DNA of 64,000 nt from Rubritepida flocculans DSM 14296 (GCF_000425365.1 NZ_AUDH01000006.1:1-64000); one strand, 5' to 3'. Counted from the stretch's first letter, positions 19,326 to 31,071 are shown. Program-made: numbers and translations. Notes: generated by a model not told the origin, from the letters alone.

Positions 19326-20180
19326 TCAGGGCTTGCGGGCGACGAGCAGGCGGTAGTGCAGGTCGCCCTCCGTCTGCAGGGTTTCGAGCTGGATGCCGCC
19401 GATCTCCGCCTCGGCCCGCACCCCGAGGCCGAGCGCGCGCAGCAGGCGCCGCCAGGGCGTGTTCAGCGCGGCGAGCCGCGCCGCCGTCTCGGCGCGCGGG
19501 CGGGCGCGCAGCAGCGGGTTGAGGTCCCGCTCGCGCACCGGCACGAGCCCGGCGGCGGCCAGCGCCGCGAGCCAGCCCGCGCGCGTCGGCGCCACCGGGC
19601 AGCGCCAGAACCGCTTGAACTGGGCGAGCCGCGCCGCCGCCTCGGGCGCGAGCGCCTCCTCGGGCATGTCGTCCACGATGACGAGATGCCCGCCCGGCGC
19701 CAGCACCCGCGCGAGCCCCGCCACGGTCGCGGCGGGATCGGCGCTGTGGATCAGGCTCTCGATGCCGAGGATCAGGTCGAAGGGCCCGGGCGGCGGGTCG
19801 TCGTAGGAGCGCAGGAGGATGCGCACCCGCCCGGCGAGCCCGGCGCGCGCGATGGCCGCCGCGCCGCGCGCCCGCTGCGCCTCGGAGAGGGTGAGGCCCG
19901 TCCAGTCCCCGCCCAGCCGGGGCGCGAGGTCGAGCATCGTGGCGCCATAGCCGCAGCCGGCATCGAGCACGCGCGGGGCGGGGGGCAGCGCCAGGCCCTC
20001 CAGCATCAGGCGGTGGATCACGAGGGGCGAGGGCGGGCCGCCCTCGGGGTCCGTCAGGGCGCGATGGACGGGGTGCGCCTCCTCGCCCTCCGCCCGGCAC
20101 TCGCGGAAGAAGGAGAGGCCGTCGAGCCAGCGGTAGTAGCGCGCGACGCGCCGGGCCTGGCGTTCGGAGGCGGTGGGCAT
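19326..20180 (-). CDS. Class I SAM-dependent methyltransferase
   Basis: A 284-residue methyltransferase. Motif I is VLDAGCGYGATMLDLA (about residues 72-87). LTLSEAQRARGAAAIARAG follows, then LGIESLIHSADPAATVAGLARVLAPGGHLVIVDD carries motifs II-III. This pattern resembles cyclopropane-synthase-like and tocopherol-type C-methyltransferases; it is not a clear UbiE, which often neighbours mutM in related genomes. The substrate is unknown. It is three bases upstream of mutM and on the same strand, so the two are probably co-transcribed. Confidence 0.82.
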   Translation of the reverse strand: MPTASERQARRVARYYRWLDGLSFFRECRAEGEEAHPVHRALTDPEGGPPSPLVIHRLMLEGLALPPAPRVLDAGCGYGATMLDLAPRLGGDWTGLTLSEAQRARGAAAIARAGLAGRVRILLRSYDDPPPGPFDLILGIESLIHSADPAATVAGLARVLAPGGHLVIVDDMPEEALAPEAAARLAQFKRFWRCPVAPTRAGWLAALAAAGLVPVRERDLNPLLRARPRAETAARLAALNTPWRRLLRALGLGVRAEAEIGGIQLETLQTEGDLHYRLLVARKP

Positions 20181-20222
20181 GCCGCCCCTATAGGCGGGCG
20201 CGGGCCGGCTGGCACGGGGGGA

Positions 20223-20975
20223 TCAGGCGCTGCGGGCGAGTGCCGGCACCTCCACCGCCGCGGCCAGGGCGCGCAGATCCTCCGCCGCGGGGCTCGCCGG
20301 ATGGCGGGTGAGAAGGGGTTGCTGCGCACGGATGGCGGCGGGGATGCGCGCATCGCGCCGCACATGGCCGAGCAGCCCCACCCCCGCCCCCAGGAAGCCG
20401 CGGCAGGCGCGGTCCAGCGCGGCATGCACACGCTGCCCGGCGGCGGCGTTGGGAACGAGGTTCGCCACCACCCCCGCCCGCCCGGGCGGGGCCCCATCCT
20501 GCCGGTGCAGCTTCAGCACGGCATAGGCGTCGGTGAGGCTGGTCGGCTCCTCGGTGGCGATGACGCAGAGCAGATCGGCCGCGGCGGCGAGGCGGCGCGG
20601 CGCGGGGCCGAGCCCGGCGCCGAGGTCGAGCACCACCGCCTCCGCCGGCAGGGCGCGCAGCACGCCGATCAGCCGCGCCACCCCGCCCGCGTCCAGCGCC
20701 GCCAGCGCCGCCGCGCCCGAACGCCCGGGCAGCACCGAGAACCCCCCGGCATGGGGCTGCAGCGCGGCCTCGGGCGCGCAGCGGCCGGAGAGCACATCGC
20801 CGAGGTCGAGCCCCGGCGGCAGGCCGAGCTGCACATCCACGTTCGCGAGGCCGAGATCCCCGTCCACCAGCGCCACGCGCCGCCCGCGCTCGGCGAGCGC
20901 CTGGGCGAGCCCGATGGCGAGGCAGGTCTTGCCCACACCCCCCTTGCCGGAGGCGATGGCGATCAGGCGCGTCAT
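20223..20975 (-). CDS. flhG: MinD-like ATPase, flagellar number regulator FlhG/FleN type
   Basis: A 250-residue ParA/MinD-family ATPase. The deviant Walker A is ASGKGGVGKTCLAIGLA (about residues 8-24), switch I is in LVDGDLGLANVDVQLGL, and VVLDLGAGLG is the Walker B region. Position directly after flhF, with an ATGA overlap, fits FlhG/FleN, which works with FlhF to set flagellum number and place. It lacks an obvious long N-terminal activating helix (DQAxxLR) found in some FlhG proteins that stimulates FlhF. The C-terminus is short (ALARSA), without a clear amphipathic membrane helix. Confidence 0.85.
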   Translation of the reverse strand: MTRLIAIASGKGGVGKTCLAIGLAQALAERGRRVALVDGDLGLANVDVQLGLPPGLDLGDVLSGRCAPEAALQPHAGGFSVLPGRSGAAALAALDAGGVARLIGVLRALPAEAVVLDLGAGLGPAPRRLAAAADLLCVIATEEPTSLTDAYAVLKLHRQDGAPPGRAGVVANLVPNAAAGQRVHAALDRACRGFLGAGVGLLGHVRRDARIPAAIRAQQPLLTRHPASPAAEDLRALAAAVEVPALARSA

Positions 20976-21883
20976 GCCGCGCACTCCCCCTGGAGATCGA
21001 GCGGCGCGCCCGCGGGCGCGAGCAGCCGCTGGGCGAGCCATTCGGCGCTGAGCGGCGCGAGCCCGCGCGCCACCTGCGGCCCGATCCCGGCCTCGGTCAG
21101 CGCAAGCCCGACCGAGGCGGCGGCGAGAATCCCCCCCAGCCGCCGCGCCACGTCGAGCCGTGTGGCGATCATGTGCCGCGCGCCCAGCAGGTGGAAGGCG
21201 CGGGCCAGCTCCTCCGCCTCCTCGGCGTCGAGCCCGGCGGGCAGGACGAGCACGGGCGTGGCCTCCGCCGCCTCGATCAGCCGGTGCAGCCGCGCGGCCT
21301 GGGCGGCGTCGAAGGGGTCGCAGCCGAAGCCGTCCAGGAAGGCGGGCTGGCCGGGTTCGCGCCGCCGCAGCGACTTGGCGAGCACCTCGGGCTGGGCGGC
21401 GACGGCGAGGGTGAGGCGCAAGAGCCGCGTGAAGGCGGCGAGCTGCTCCACCGCCCCCGCCCGCGCCCCGTCGGCGGTGACGACGAGCGGGGGCTGGCCC
21501 GCCATGGTGGCGCGCGCGGCGAGCTTCGCGCAGGTCAGCGTCTTGCCCGCCCCGGGCGGGCCGACGAGCAGGATGGGCCGCTCCGTGGGCAGGGGGGCGA
21601 AGGCCAGCGCCTCGCCGAGCGCCTCGGGCAGCGGCGCGGCGGCCAGGCGCAGCGCGAGCGGGCTCGGCATGTTGTGGCGCGCGAGCGCGGGGGGCAGATC
21701 GGCGGGGGTGAGCGGCGCGCCGGGCGGGATGAGCAGCGGCTCCTCCACCTCCAGCGCGGCGGTGACCTCGACGATCCCGCCCACCCGGCGCGTGCCGAGC
21801 ACCACCGCCTCCTCGCCCAGCGCCTCGCGCACGGCGGCCAGCGCCTGCGAGGCGCTGCGGCCCTGGAAGACGCGCACGCGCAT
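20972..21883 (-). CDS. flhF: Flagellar biosynthesis SRP-like GTPase FlhF (short form)
   Basis: A 303-residue protein. The FlhF start is recognisable: MRVRVFQGRSASQALAAVRE, then LGEEAVVLGTRRVGG. The G domain carries P-loop VGPPGAGKTLTCAKLAA (about residues 105-121), VTADGARAGAVEQLAAF in place of the usual D-T-x-R-x-G-A-x-E-Q-L, and CDPFDA near the G3 region. It is shorter than typical FlhF because the linker between the N-terminal and NG parts is small. FlhF places the flagellum at the cell pole. It lies three bases after flhA and overlaps flhG. Confidence 0.86.
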   Translation of the reverse strand: MRVRVFQGRSASQALAAVREALGEEAVVLGTRRVGGIVEVTAALEVEEPLLIPPGAPLTPADLPPALARHNMPSPLALRLAAAPLPEALGEALAFAPLPTERPILLVGPPGAGKTLTCAKLAARATMAGQPPLVVTADGARAGAVEQLAAFTRLLRLTLAVAAQPEVLAKSLRRREPGQPAFLDGFGCDPFDAAQAARLHRLIEAAEATPVLVLPAGLDAEEAEELARAFHLLGARHMIATRLDVARRLGGILAAASVGLALTEAGIGPQVARGLAPLSAEWLAQRLLAPAGAPLDLQGECAA

Positions 21884-21886
21884 GGA

Positions 21887-23943
21887 TCAGATGCTCGCCA
21901 GGGCGCGCACCCGCACGCGCGGGTGCAGCTCGCCCTGCGCCAGCACCACGGTGCTGGGGCGGAAGCGCTCCACCACCGCGCGCAGATGCGGGCGCAGCGT
22001 GCCGGAGGTGAGCAGCACGGGCGATTCGCCCAGCGCCGCCTGGGCGTCCATCACGTCGCGCAGGCGCTGGAGGAAGCTCTGCAGCTTCGCCGGCTCCATG
22101 GCGAGCTGCCGCTCCTCCGGCGGGCCGGCCAGCGCCTCGGCGAAGGCCACCTCCCATTCCGGCGAGAGGGTGACGATGGGCACATAGCCCCCCGGGCCGC
22201 GCGCCGCCTCGGAAATCTGCCGCGCGAGGCGCAGCCGCACCACGCCCAGGATCTGCGGCAGGCTGCGCAGATTGCCCGCCATCGCCTCCTGCAGCCCCTC
22301 GAGGATGGTGGGCAGGTCGCGGATGGAGACGCGCTCGGCCAGCAGCGCCTGCAGCAGCCGCTGCAGCAGGCCGATGCTGGCCTGGGCGGGGATCAGCTCC
22401 TGCACCAGCTTCTGCTGCTCGCGCGGGAGTTCCTCGAGCAGCTTCTGCGTCTCGGCGTAGGAGAGCAGCTCGGCCATGTTCTCGCGCACCACCTCGGTGA
22501 GGTGGGTGGCGAGGACGCCCGCGCAGTCCACCACCGTGCAGCCGCGCGCCAGCGCCTCCTCGCGGTGGCGCTCCTCGATCCAGAGGGCGGGCAGGCCGAA
22601 GGCGGGCTCCTCCGTGCGCTCGCCGGGCAGCTCGGGCAGCGGCCCCTCGGGGCTGATGGCGAGCAGCATGGGCGGGCGCAGCCGGCCGCGCGCCACCTCG
22701 ATCTCCTTCAGCCGCAGCACATAGGTGTCGGGCGGCAGGTCGAGATTGTCCTGGATGCGCACCGCGGGCAGGACGAAGCCCATCTCCTGCGCGATGGCGC
22801 GCCGGAGGCCGCGGATCTGCTCCGTCAGCCGCGGGGCCTCGCCGGAGGCGAGCACCAGCAGCCCGTAGCCGAGCTCGAGGCGCAGCATGTCCATGCGCAG
22901 GGCTTCCGCCACCGGCGGCTCGGCGGGCGAGCCTGGCTCGGGTTCGGGCTCGGGCGGCGGGGCGAGGGCGGCCTTGCGCTGCCACCAGGCCGCCGCCCCC
23001 GTGGCGCCGGCCAGCGCGAGGAAGGGCAGCAGCGGCATGCCCGGCATCAGGCCCAGCATCAGCGCGCTGCCCGAGGCGACGGCGAGCGGCTTCCAGCCGC
23101 CCAGCTCCTTCGCCATGAGCTTGTCGGCCTGCTCCTCGCGCACCGCCTTGGTGACGACGATGGCCGCCGCGACCGAGACGAGCAGCGCGGGGATCTGCCC
23201 CACCAGCCCGTCGCCCACGGTGAGGATGGAGTAGGTCTCCACCGCCTCCATGAAGGGCATGCCGTGCCGGCCGAGCCCGATGGCGAGCCCGCCCAGCAGG
23301 TTGATGAAGGTGGAGATCAGCCCCGCCACCGCATCGCCCTTCACGAACTTCCCCGCGCCGTCCATCGCGCCGTGGAAGCCGCTCTCCTCCTCCAGCTCGC
23401 GGCGGCGGCGCTTGGCCTCCTTCTCGTCGATGGTGCCGGCGGAGAGGTCGGCGTCGATCGCCATCTGCTTGCCGGGCATGGCGTCGAGGTGGAAGCGTGC
23501 CGAGACCTCGGCGATGCGCCCAGCACCCTTGGAGATGACGACGTGGTTCACCATCAGCAGGATGGCGAAGACGATCATGCCCACCAGGATGTCGCCGCCC
23601 ATCAGGTAGCGGCCGAAGGTGGCGATGATGTCGCCCGCCGCCTGCGGCCCCTCATGCCCCTCGGCGAGGATGGCGCGGGTGGTGGCGACGTTCAGCCCCA
23701 GCCGGAACAGCGTGGTGATGAGAAGAAGCTGCGGGAAGGACTGGAAATCGAGCGGGCGCGTCAGCAGCAGCGCCACCATCAGCACCAGCACCGAGACGGT
23801 GATGTTGAGCGCGAGCGCGGCGTCGAGCAGCGCGCCGGGCAGCGGCACGATGAGGATGGCGAGCACAAGCGCCACCCCCGCGACCAGCGCCGCCTCCGAG
23901 GAGACGCGGAAGGAGCGCAGCCAGCCCGGCAGGGCGATTCCCT

Positions 23944-23947
<4 letters not shown>
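21887..23947 (-). CDS. flhA: Flagellar export apparatus protein FlhA
   Basis: A 686-residue FlhA: about eight membrane helices in the first 320 residues, then the cytoplasmic export-gate domain. The FHIPEP-type signature region appears as [17 protein letters not shown], and the conserved inter-helix loop as [20 protein letters not shown] and [31 protein letters not shown] and [13 protein letters not shown] are in the C-terminal domain. The start is GTG at 23947, inside the GTGA overlap with the end of flbD. FlhA receives chaperone-substrate complexes for the type III export channel. Confidence 0.96.
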
Positions 23948-25361
<1,414 letters not shown>

Positions 25362-25365
<4 letters not shown>

Positions 25366-25718
25366 GTCGCGCGGTCCGCCTTGACGATCTCGGTCATCGT
25401 CACGCCCAGGCGGTTGTCCTCGACCATCACCACCTCGCCGCGGGCGACGAGGCGGTTGTTCACGTAGATGTCCACCGCCTCGCCCAGCTTGCGGTCCAGC
25501 TCCACCACCGCGCCGCGGCCGAGCTTGAGAAGCTGGCTCACCTGCAGCGTGGCGCGCCCCAGCACGGCGCTGACCTGCACGGGGATGTCGTAGACGGCAT
25601 CGAGCTCGCGCGGCGGCGGCGGCGGGCCGGCCGTGGCGCCGCCGCTGCCGAGCTGCACCGGCTCGAAGGGGGTCTCCGGCGTCTCCACCGCAGCCTCCTC
25701 ACTCGACGAACTGGTCAT
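25362..25718 (-). CDS. fliN: Flagellar motor switch protein FliN
   Basis: A 118-residue FliN. The SpoA (surface-of-presentation-of-antigens) domain covers about residues 40-112: [40 protein letters not shown] and [20 protein letters not shown] are near-standard. The first 38 residues are Ser/Glu/Pro-rich linker. FliN forms the lower C-ring with FliM (not in this window). Its ATG at 25718 lies 20 bases inside the end of fliG, so translation is likely coupled. No fliH gene lies between fliG and fliN. Confidence 0.95.
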
Positions 25719-26703
25719 TGCTGCCCTCCGAGAGCTGGATCTGGCCCTGCGCCGCGAGCTCCTTCGCGGCGGCCACGATGGCGGCCTGCGCCTCGTCCAC
25801 GTCGCGCAGGCGGACGGGGCCGAGGGCGGCGATGTCGTCGCGCAGCAGCTTCGCCGCGCGCTCGGTCATGTTGCGGAAGAAGAGCTCGCGCATCTCCTCG
25901 CCCGCGCCCTTGAGCGCGAGGGTGAGGCGCTCCTTCTCGACGCCGCGCAGCAGCGTCTGCACGCCCTGGGCGTCGAGGCGCTTGAGGTCGTCGAAGGTGA
26001 ACATCAGGCTGCGGATGCGCTCGGCCGCCTCGCGGTTGCGCTCCTCCAGCGCGCCCATGATCCGCGCCTCGGCCTGGCGGTCCAGGCTGTTGAAGATCTC
26101 CGCCATCAGCTCGTGCGCGTCGCGGCGCTGCGTACGCGCGAGGTTGGACATGAACTCCATCTTCAGCGTGCGCTCCACGCCCTCCAGCGCCTCCTTCTGC
26201 ACGTTCTCCATGCGCAGCATGCGCATGACGACCTCCATGGCGAAGCCGTCGGGCAGCAGGGCCAGCACGCGCGCGGCGTGGTCGGGCTTCACCTTGGTCA
26301 GCACCACCGCCACCGTCTGCGGGTATTCGTTCTTGAGGTAGTTCGCGAGCACCGTCTCGCTGACGTTGCCGAGCTTGTCCCACATGGTGCGACCCGCGGG
26401 GCCGCGGATTTCCTCCATGATCTGCGCCACCCTCTCCTTGGGCAGCGTCTTGAGCAGCAGCCGCTCGGTCGTCTCGAAGGAGCCGATGAGCCGGCCCGCC
26501 TGGCCGAGATTGGCGGCGAACTCCTCGCACACCGCCTCCACCAGCTCGGCCGGAATGGTGCCGAGCTGCGCCATGGCGTGGGAGAGGTCGCGGATTTCGT
26601 CCTCGTGCATGCGGGCGAACAGCTTGGCCGCGTGCTCCTCGCCGATGGTCAGCATCAGGATCGCGGCCTTCTGCGGCCCCTTGAGCGCGGGAGTCTCGCT
26701 CAT
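25699..26703 (-). CDS. fliG: Flagellar motor switch protein FliG
   Basis: A 334-residue FliG of the rotor C-ring. The N-terminal domain that binds FliF starts [20 protein letters not shown]. The middle domain holds the E-H-P-Q-like stretch as [24 protein letters not shown]. The C-terminal torque domain includes [23 protein letters not shown] and the charged [20 protein letters not shown], where residues touch the stator. The middle motif reads EYPQ, a change from the more common EHPQ. It overlaps fliF by four bases and fliN by twenty. Confidence 0.96.
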   Translation of the reverse strand: MSETPALKGPQKAAILMLTIGEEHAAKLFARMHEDEIRDLSHAMAQLGTIPAELVEAVCEEFAANLGQAGRLIGSFETTERLLLKTLPKERVAQIMEEIRGPAGRTMWDKLGNVSETVLANYLKNEYPQTVAVVLTKVKPDHAARVLALLPDGFAMEVVMRMLRMENVQKEALEGVERTLKMEFMSNLARTQRRDAHELMAEIFNSLDRQAEARIMGALEERNREAAERIRSLMFTFDDLKRLDAQGVQTLLRGVEKERLTLALKGAGEEMRELFFRNMTERAAKLLRDDIAALGPVRLRDVDEAQAAIVAAAKELAAQGQIQLSEGSNDQFVE

Positions 26704-28373
26704 GCGTCATCCTCCGGGGTGAGCCAGCGGCGCAGCACCAGCAGCGCCTCCTCGGGGTGCTCCTCGGTCAGCTTCACGAGCCTGGCGATGGAGGAGGCGC
26801 GCATCTGCCCGCGCACCGAGGCCATGCTGACCATCGCCTCGTCGCCCTCGGGCCCGGGCAGCGCGCCCGCGCCCTCTGCGCCGGGCAGGGCCGCGCCCGC
26901 CGCGCCGGGCGGCAGCGCGCCGCCCTGCCCGCCCGCGGCCGCGCCCGCGATCGCGCCGCCGGCCGCGCCCGCCCCCGCCAGCGCCCCCGCCGGGGCGAGG
27001 CTGAGCGACAGCCGGCGCGCCACCGGCCAGGCGATCAGGAAGAGGGCGAGCAGCGCGAGCAGCCCGATCAGCGCCGTCTCGGCAAGCCGCGCCACCAGCG
27101 CCTCGCTCAGCCCCAGGCCGAAGAGGCCCGGCGCCTCGGGCTGCGCCGCCTCGGCCTCGGCGAAGCGCATGGAGACGACCTCCACGCGATCCCCGCGCTG
27201 CTCGTTGAAGCCCACGGCGCTGCGCACCAGGGCGGCGATGCGCGCCAGCTCCTCGGCCGTGCGCTCGCGGAACTGGGGCGGCTGGCCCTCGCGCCGCTCC
27301 ATCACCCCGTCCACCAGCACGCCGACCGAGAGGCGGCGCAGCACCGGCTGCTCGCGCAGGATGCTGCGCACGGTGCGGCCGATCTCGAAATTCGTCGTCT
27401 CCTCCTGGCGGCTCTCCTGGGTGCCGGCGCCGGCCCCGGCCTCCGCGCCGGGGAGGTTGTTCTGCACCGAGACGTTCTGCGGCTCCTGGCTGCGGCTGGT
27501 TTCCGTGACGGAGTGCTGGCTGCGCGCCACCTGGTTGTCGGGGTCGAAGCGCTCCTCGCGCGTCTCCACCCGGTCGTGGTCCATCTCGAGCGCCACCTCG
27601 GCGCGCACGCGGCCGGGGCCGAGCACGCGCTCGAGCATCTCCTCGACGGCGCGGGCGAGGCGCGCCTCCTCGCCGCGGCGCAGCTCCTCGCGCGTGGCCA
27701 TGCCGGCCGCCCCGCCCACCGCCTGGCCGCCGCGCGCCAGCAGCTCGCCCCGGCTGTCCACGATGGAGACATTGGCGGGCCGCAGCCCCGGCACGGCGGC
27801 GACGACGAGGTGCAGCACCGCCTGCACCCCCTCGCGATCGAGCCGCTGCGCGCCCTGCATGGTCAGCAGCACGCTGGCCTGGGCCTCGCCCCGCTCGCGC
27901 GAGAAGGCCTCGCGCCGCGGCAGGACGAGATGCACGCGCGCCGCGCGCACGCCGGCGAGGGCGCGGATGGAGCGCGAGAGCTCGCCCTCCAGCGCGCGCA
28001 GCCGGTTCATCTCCTGCTGGAAGGGCGTGGTGGTCAGCCCCTCGCCGCGGTCGAAGATCTCGTAGCCGAGCGAGCCGCCGGCCGGCAGACCCTCGCGCGC
28101 CAGCATCAGGCGCAGCCGGGGCACATCCTCGGCCGGCACCAGCACCTGGCTGCCGCCGGCCGCCAGGCGGAACGGCACGCGCTGGCGCTCCAGCGCCGCG
28201 ACCACGGCGCCCGCATCCCGCGCCTCCAGCTCGCCATAGAGAAGCGCCATGGGCGGCGTGCCCGCGCGCAGGACGAGAAAGCCGAGCCCGGCCAGCAGCA
28301 CCGCCGCGAGCCCGCCGAGCGCCGCAAGGCGGAGCCGGCCCAGCGCCTGAAGCTGCGCGATCAGCGCGCCCAT
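26700..28373 (-). CDS. fliF: Flagellar MS-ring protein FliF
   Basis: A 557-residue FliF: membrane helix 1 at about residues 15-37, helix 2 near 425-445, and the periplasmic ring-building repeats between them ([58 protein letters not shown]). The C-terminal [20 protein letters not shown] binds FliG. A Gly/Ala/Pro-rich linker (about 465-520) precedes that end. It is the first gene of a seven-gene minus-strand operon. The leader contains a small hairpin (28429-28447) but no convincing sigma-54 site. Confidence 0.96.
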   Translation of the reverse strand: MGALIAQLQALGRLRLAALGGLAAVLLAGLGFLVLRAGTPPMALLYGELEARDAGAVVAALERQRVPFRLAAGGSQVLVPAEDVPRLRLMLAREGLPAGGSLGYEIFDRGEGLTTTPFQQEMNRLRALEGELSRSIRALAGVRAARVHLVLPRREAFSRERGEAQASVLLTMQGAQRLDREGVQAVLHLVVAAVPGLRPANVSIVDSRGELLARGGQAVGGAAGMATREELRRGEEARLARAVEEMLERVLGPGRVRAEVALEMDHDRVETREERFDPDNQVARSQHSVTETSRSQEPQNVSVQNNLPGAEAGAGAGTQESRQEETTNFEIGRTVRSILREQPVLRRLSVGVLVDGVMERREGQPPQFRERTAEELARIAALVRSAVGFNEQRGDRVEVVSMRFAEAEAAQPEAPGLFGLGLSEALVARLAETALIGLLALLALFLIAWPVARRLSLSLAPAGALAGAGAAGGAIAGAAAGGQGGALPPGAAGAALPGAEGAGALPGPEGDEAMVSMASVRGQMRASSIARLVKLTEEHPEEALLVLRRWLTPEDDA

Positions 28374-28533
28374 CGCGGCGTCCGGCTTGAGGGGGCGGTG
28401 AAGGGCACGTCCTGTGACTCCCGGCTTGCCTCCCCGCCATGGGGAGGGCCCGTCCTGGGCAGGCAGGTTTTGCCGGGGGTCGGGTTAGCGGAGGGTTAAC
28501 GCGCGCGGCGGCGCTTCTGCCGCCCCTGCCCGC

Positions 28534-28697
28534 ATCATGCCGGCGGCCGCTTCCGCCGACGTGCGACAGGGCGGCGCGGCCCCTGGCATGCCCTTGTTTC
28601 AGCGCGCAGCCGCCGCAGCGGCTCCCATCGACGCAACGCTCCGATGGGCCGCCAACCCTGCGCACGAGAGGGGCCGCATGTCATGCCGCCCGCATCA
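28534..28697 (-). repeat. Multi-hairpin interspersed repeat, copy B (minus orientation)
   Basis: Read on the minus strand it begins with TGATGCGGGCGGCATGACAT, whose first three bases are the flgD stop codon (28697-28695). GCGCAGGGTTGGCGG and a CCCATCG...CGATGGG hairpin (28624-28648) come next. The end is the right palindrome GCGGCCCCTGGCATG (28576-28590) and CATGCCGGCGGCCGC (28536-28550), 13 of 15 arm positions pairing. It fills the gap between flgD and the fliF leader. The other bases in 28374-28533 hold only a CCTCCCC/GGGGAGG hairpin (28429-28447). Confidence 0.8.
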
Positions 28698-29360
28698 GAT
28701 CTCGGCGAGGCCCCTCAGCTTCTCGAAGCCCACGCCGAGCGCGCCGAGGCGCAGCAGCACCTGCCCGTCGCGCCGCTCCGCCGCCGTGGCACGGCCGATC
28801 ACGGAGAAGCCGAGCGCGCGCGTCTCCCCGCCCGTGCCGGTTGCCGTCACGCGCACCGCATAGGCGCCGTCGGGCAGGGCGCGCCCCGCGCCGTCGCGCC
28901 CGTCCCAGCGCCACTCCTGCGCCGCCGCGCCGAGCGCGACCTCGCGCGAGAGCAGGCTGCGCCCCTGCGAATCCAGCACGCTGACCACCGCGCGCTCGCC
29001 CGCGGCCGCGGCGGGGGGAAGACGCAGCCGCGCCTCGCCGCCCTGCAGGCTGAGGCGGTCGCTCTCCACCTCCACCATCCGCCCGATCAGCGGCGCGGAG
29101 GCGGTGAGCTGCCCCGCCTCCTGCAGCGCGATCAGCCGCTCCAGCCGCTCATTGGCGGCGATCTGCTGCTCCACCCCGGCGAACTGCACGAGCTGCTGCG
29201 TCATCTGCTGCGCGTCCATCGCCCGGGTGGGGTCCTGGTTGCGGAGCTGCGTGGTCAGCAGGCTCAGGAACATGTCGAAATCGGCGTTGATGCGGCTGCC
29301 GGCGCGGTTGCCGGCGCCCGATGCCGCCGCGGCGGTGGTGGAGGCGATGCTGCCGCTCAT
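28695..29360 (-). CDS. flgD: Flagellar hook assembly protein FlgD
   Basis: A 221-residue hook-cap protein. The conserved N-terminus DFDMFLSLLTTQLRNQDPTRAM (about residues 27-48) and QMTQQLVQFAGVEQQIAANE are diagnostic. The C-terminal half folds as FlgD Tudor/Ig-like domains (LIGRMVEVESDRLSL, LDSQGRSLLSREV, WDGRDGAGRALPDGAYAVRV). AGGAGA precedes ATG 29360. It is exported and caps the growing hook while FlgE subunits are added. It lies 26 bases after fliK on the same strand. Confidence 0.94.
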   Translation of the reverse strand: MSGSIASTTAAAASGAGNRAGSRINADFDMFLSLLTTQLRNQDPTRAMDAQQMTQQLVQFAGVEQQIAANERLERLIALQEAGQLTASAPLIGRMVEVESDRLSLQGGEARLRLPPAAAAGERAVVSVLDSQGRSLLSREVALGAAAQEWRWDGRDGAGRALPDGAYAVRVTATGTGGETRALGFSVIGRATAAERRDGQVLLRLGALGVGFEKLRGLAEI

Positions 29361-29386
29361 GGGCGTTCTCCTGTCATGCGAGGGGG

Positions 29387-30925
29387 TCAGATCCTGAGGT
29401 CGAGCAGCCCGCGCCCGGCCGGCGGCGGGGTGGAGGGGGCGGGGGCGGCGGCGGGCTCGGCGCGCCAGGCGGGGCTGGGCTCGCGCCCGCCCGCGCCCGC
29501 ATGGCCGCCGCCGGGGCCCGACTCGCCGGCGAGCGCGAAGCGCAGCCCGCCCTCGCCCAGCGCCACCCCGGCCTCGGCGAGCGCCCGGCCCAGCTCGGCG
29601 CGGTCCCGCTCCAGCAGGGCGAGGGTTTCGGGCCGCTCGGCCAGCACGCGCACCTCATGCGCCTCGCCCTCGCGGCGCACGGCGATCTCCACACGGCCGA
29701 GCTGGGGCGGATCCAGCGCCACCTGGAACTGGCCGAGCGCCGGGGCGAAGGCGAGCGCCACCGCCACGGGCGCGACCTGGCGCGCGGGCGGGGGCGGGGC
29801 GGGGGCGGCGGCGGGCGGCGGGGCCTCGGTGCGGAGAGGGCCCTCGGGCGCCTCGGCAGGGAGGCTGGCCGCCCAGGCCGCCAGCTCGGGCAGGGCGCGC
29901 GGCGGGGCCGGGGCGGCCTCGCGGGCGGACGGCGGCGTGGAGGGCCCATGCTCGCCGCGCACCGGGGCCTCCGCTGCGGGCGGGGCGGCGGCAGGCTCCG
30001 CCTCCGGCGCCCGCGCCAGGGGCTCGGGCATGGCGTCCTCCGCCGGGGCGGGCGGCGGCGCGGCGGGCGCGCTGCGCAAGGCGGCCGGGGGAATGGCGGT
30101 CGGCGCGGCGGCAAGCGCGCCCGGCGGGGCGTCGCCGGCCGGAGCCGTCGGGGCGGGCTGTCCCGGCGCGGGGAGGCCAGGGCCCGTCGGCCCGGCCGAA
30201 CCCGCGGCCTCCGCCCTCGGGGCGGCCAGCCCGCCCGGGTCGTGGGAGACAGCGGCATGCGCCAGCATGGCCGAGGGCGGTGGCGCCATCGGCGCCGGCG
30301 CGGGCGAGGCGGCCAGGGAAGGAGCCACCGGAGGCGGCACGGCGGGAGGCGCGAGGGGCGGCGGCGAGACGGGCGGCGCCCCCGGGGGGCTGCGCTCTCC
30401 GGCCTCCGGCTCGGGCCGCGCCGCCTCGGGCGGACCATCGGCCGCCGGCGCATCGGCGGGCTCGGCCCCGGCGAGGGCGTCTTGGCCCTCCGCCCCCGGC
30501 GGCGCGGCCGGCAAGGGGGCGGGTTCCGGCGCGGCGGCGGTGGCGCGCGGCGGGGCCGCCCCCTGCGCCGGGGCGGGAATAGGCAGGCCCGCCGGAAGCC
30601 CGGGCCGATCCTCCTGCGCCGGAGGCGCGGCGGATGCCTCCGCGCTGCGCGGCGCGGCCCCGAGCGTCTCGGCCGGCGCGGCGAGGGCCTGGGCCGCGAC
30701 TGCCGGCAGGGGCGCCCCGCCGGGAGTGGCGGGCGCGAGGACCGGCAGCGGGCCGGGGCTGGCGGCGAGGCCGGACCGCAGGGGCGGCGCGCCGGCTTCG
30801 CCCGGCGGCGCGGCGGGCAGGCTTCCGGCGAGCAGCTCCGCGAAGCCGCCGGCCTCGCCCTCGGCCGGAAGGGGCGCGAGCGGCCAGGAGGGCGGCGGCA
30901 CGGGCAGCACGGCGAGGGAGTCCAT
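29387..30925 (-). CDS. fliK: Flagellar hook-length control protein FliK
   Basis: A 512-residue protein, mostly a Pro/Ala-rich low-complexity region (about residues 20-395) that would act as the molecular ruler. The C-terminal Flg_hook domain is clear (about 410-480): VALDPPQLGRVEIAVRREG, then VRVLAERPETLALLERDRAE and LGRALAEAGV. ATG 30925 is taken as start; farther upstream the reading frame runs into the flgE promoter region and has no FliK features. Placement directly before flgD is standard. The extreme composition makes the N-terminal region poorly alignable. Confidence 0.88.
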   Translation of the reverse strand: MDSLAVLPVPPPSWPLAPLPAEGEAGGFAELLAGSLPAAPPGEAGAPPLRSGLAASPGPLPVLAPATPGGAPLPAVAAQALAAPAETLGAAPRSAEASAAPPAQEDRPGLPAGLPIPAPAQGAAPPRATAAAPEPAPLPAAPPGAEGQDALAGAEPADAPAADGPPEAARPEPEAGERSPPGAPPVSPPPLAPPAVPPPVAPSLAASPAPAPMAPPPSAMLAHAAVSHDPGGLAAPRAEAAGSAGPTGPGLPAPGQPAPTAPAGDAPPGALAAAPTAIPPAALRSAPAAPPPAPAEDAMPEPLARAPEAEPAAAPPAAEAPVRGEHGPSTPPSAREAAPAPPRALPELAAWAASLPAEAPEGPLRTEAPPPAAAPAPPPPARQVAPVAVALAFAPALGQFQVALDPPQLGRVEIAVRREGEAHEVRVLAERPETLALLERDRAELGRALAEAGVALGEGGLRFALAGESGPGGGHAGAGGREPSPAWRAEPAAAPAPSTPPPAGRGLLDLRI

Positions 30926-31071
30926 GGGGGGCGGCTCCGGTGACGGGTCGCCGCGCCGGCTGCAAGCGGCGCGCCGGAGCGTGCCAGCGCCTGCCGGGCA
31001 GGGCTCGCCGGGGCGGCGGCAGCATCTGCCGGGTGCGGCCCGCGCCTTGCCGGGCCGCGCCGTCCCCCGGC

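Noticed and set aside
20223-22985. 920-residue minus-strand frame spanning flhG to flhA
   Set aside because: Only the last 250 residues match a protein family; the rest is an Ala/Arg-rich shadow of flhF and flhA.
28374-28470. Sigma-54 promoter for fliF
   Set aside because: Several GG and GC pairs occur in this GC-rich leader but none with 10-base spacing plus a recognisable -24 or -12 element.
30961-30986. Sigma-54-like site for fliK on the minus strand
   Set aside because: TGGCACG is present (30986-30980) but the GC of the -12 element is not at the required distance; the nearest TTGCA is too far.
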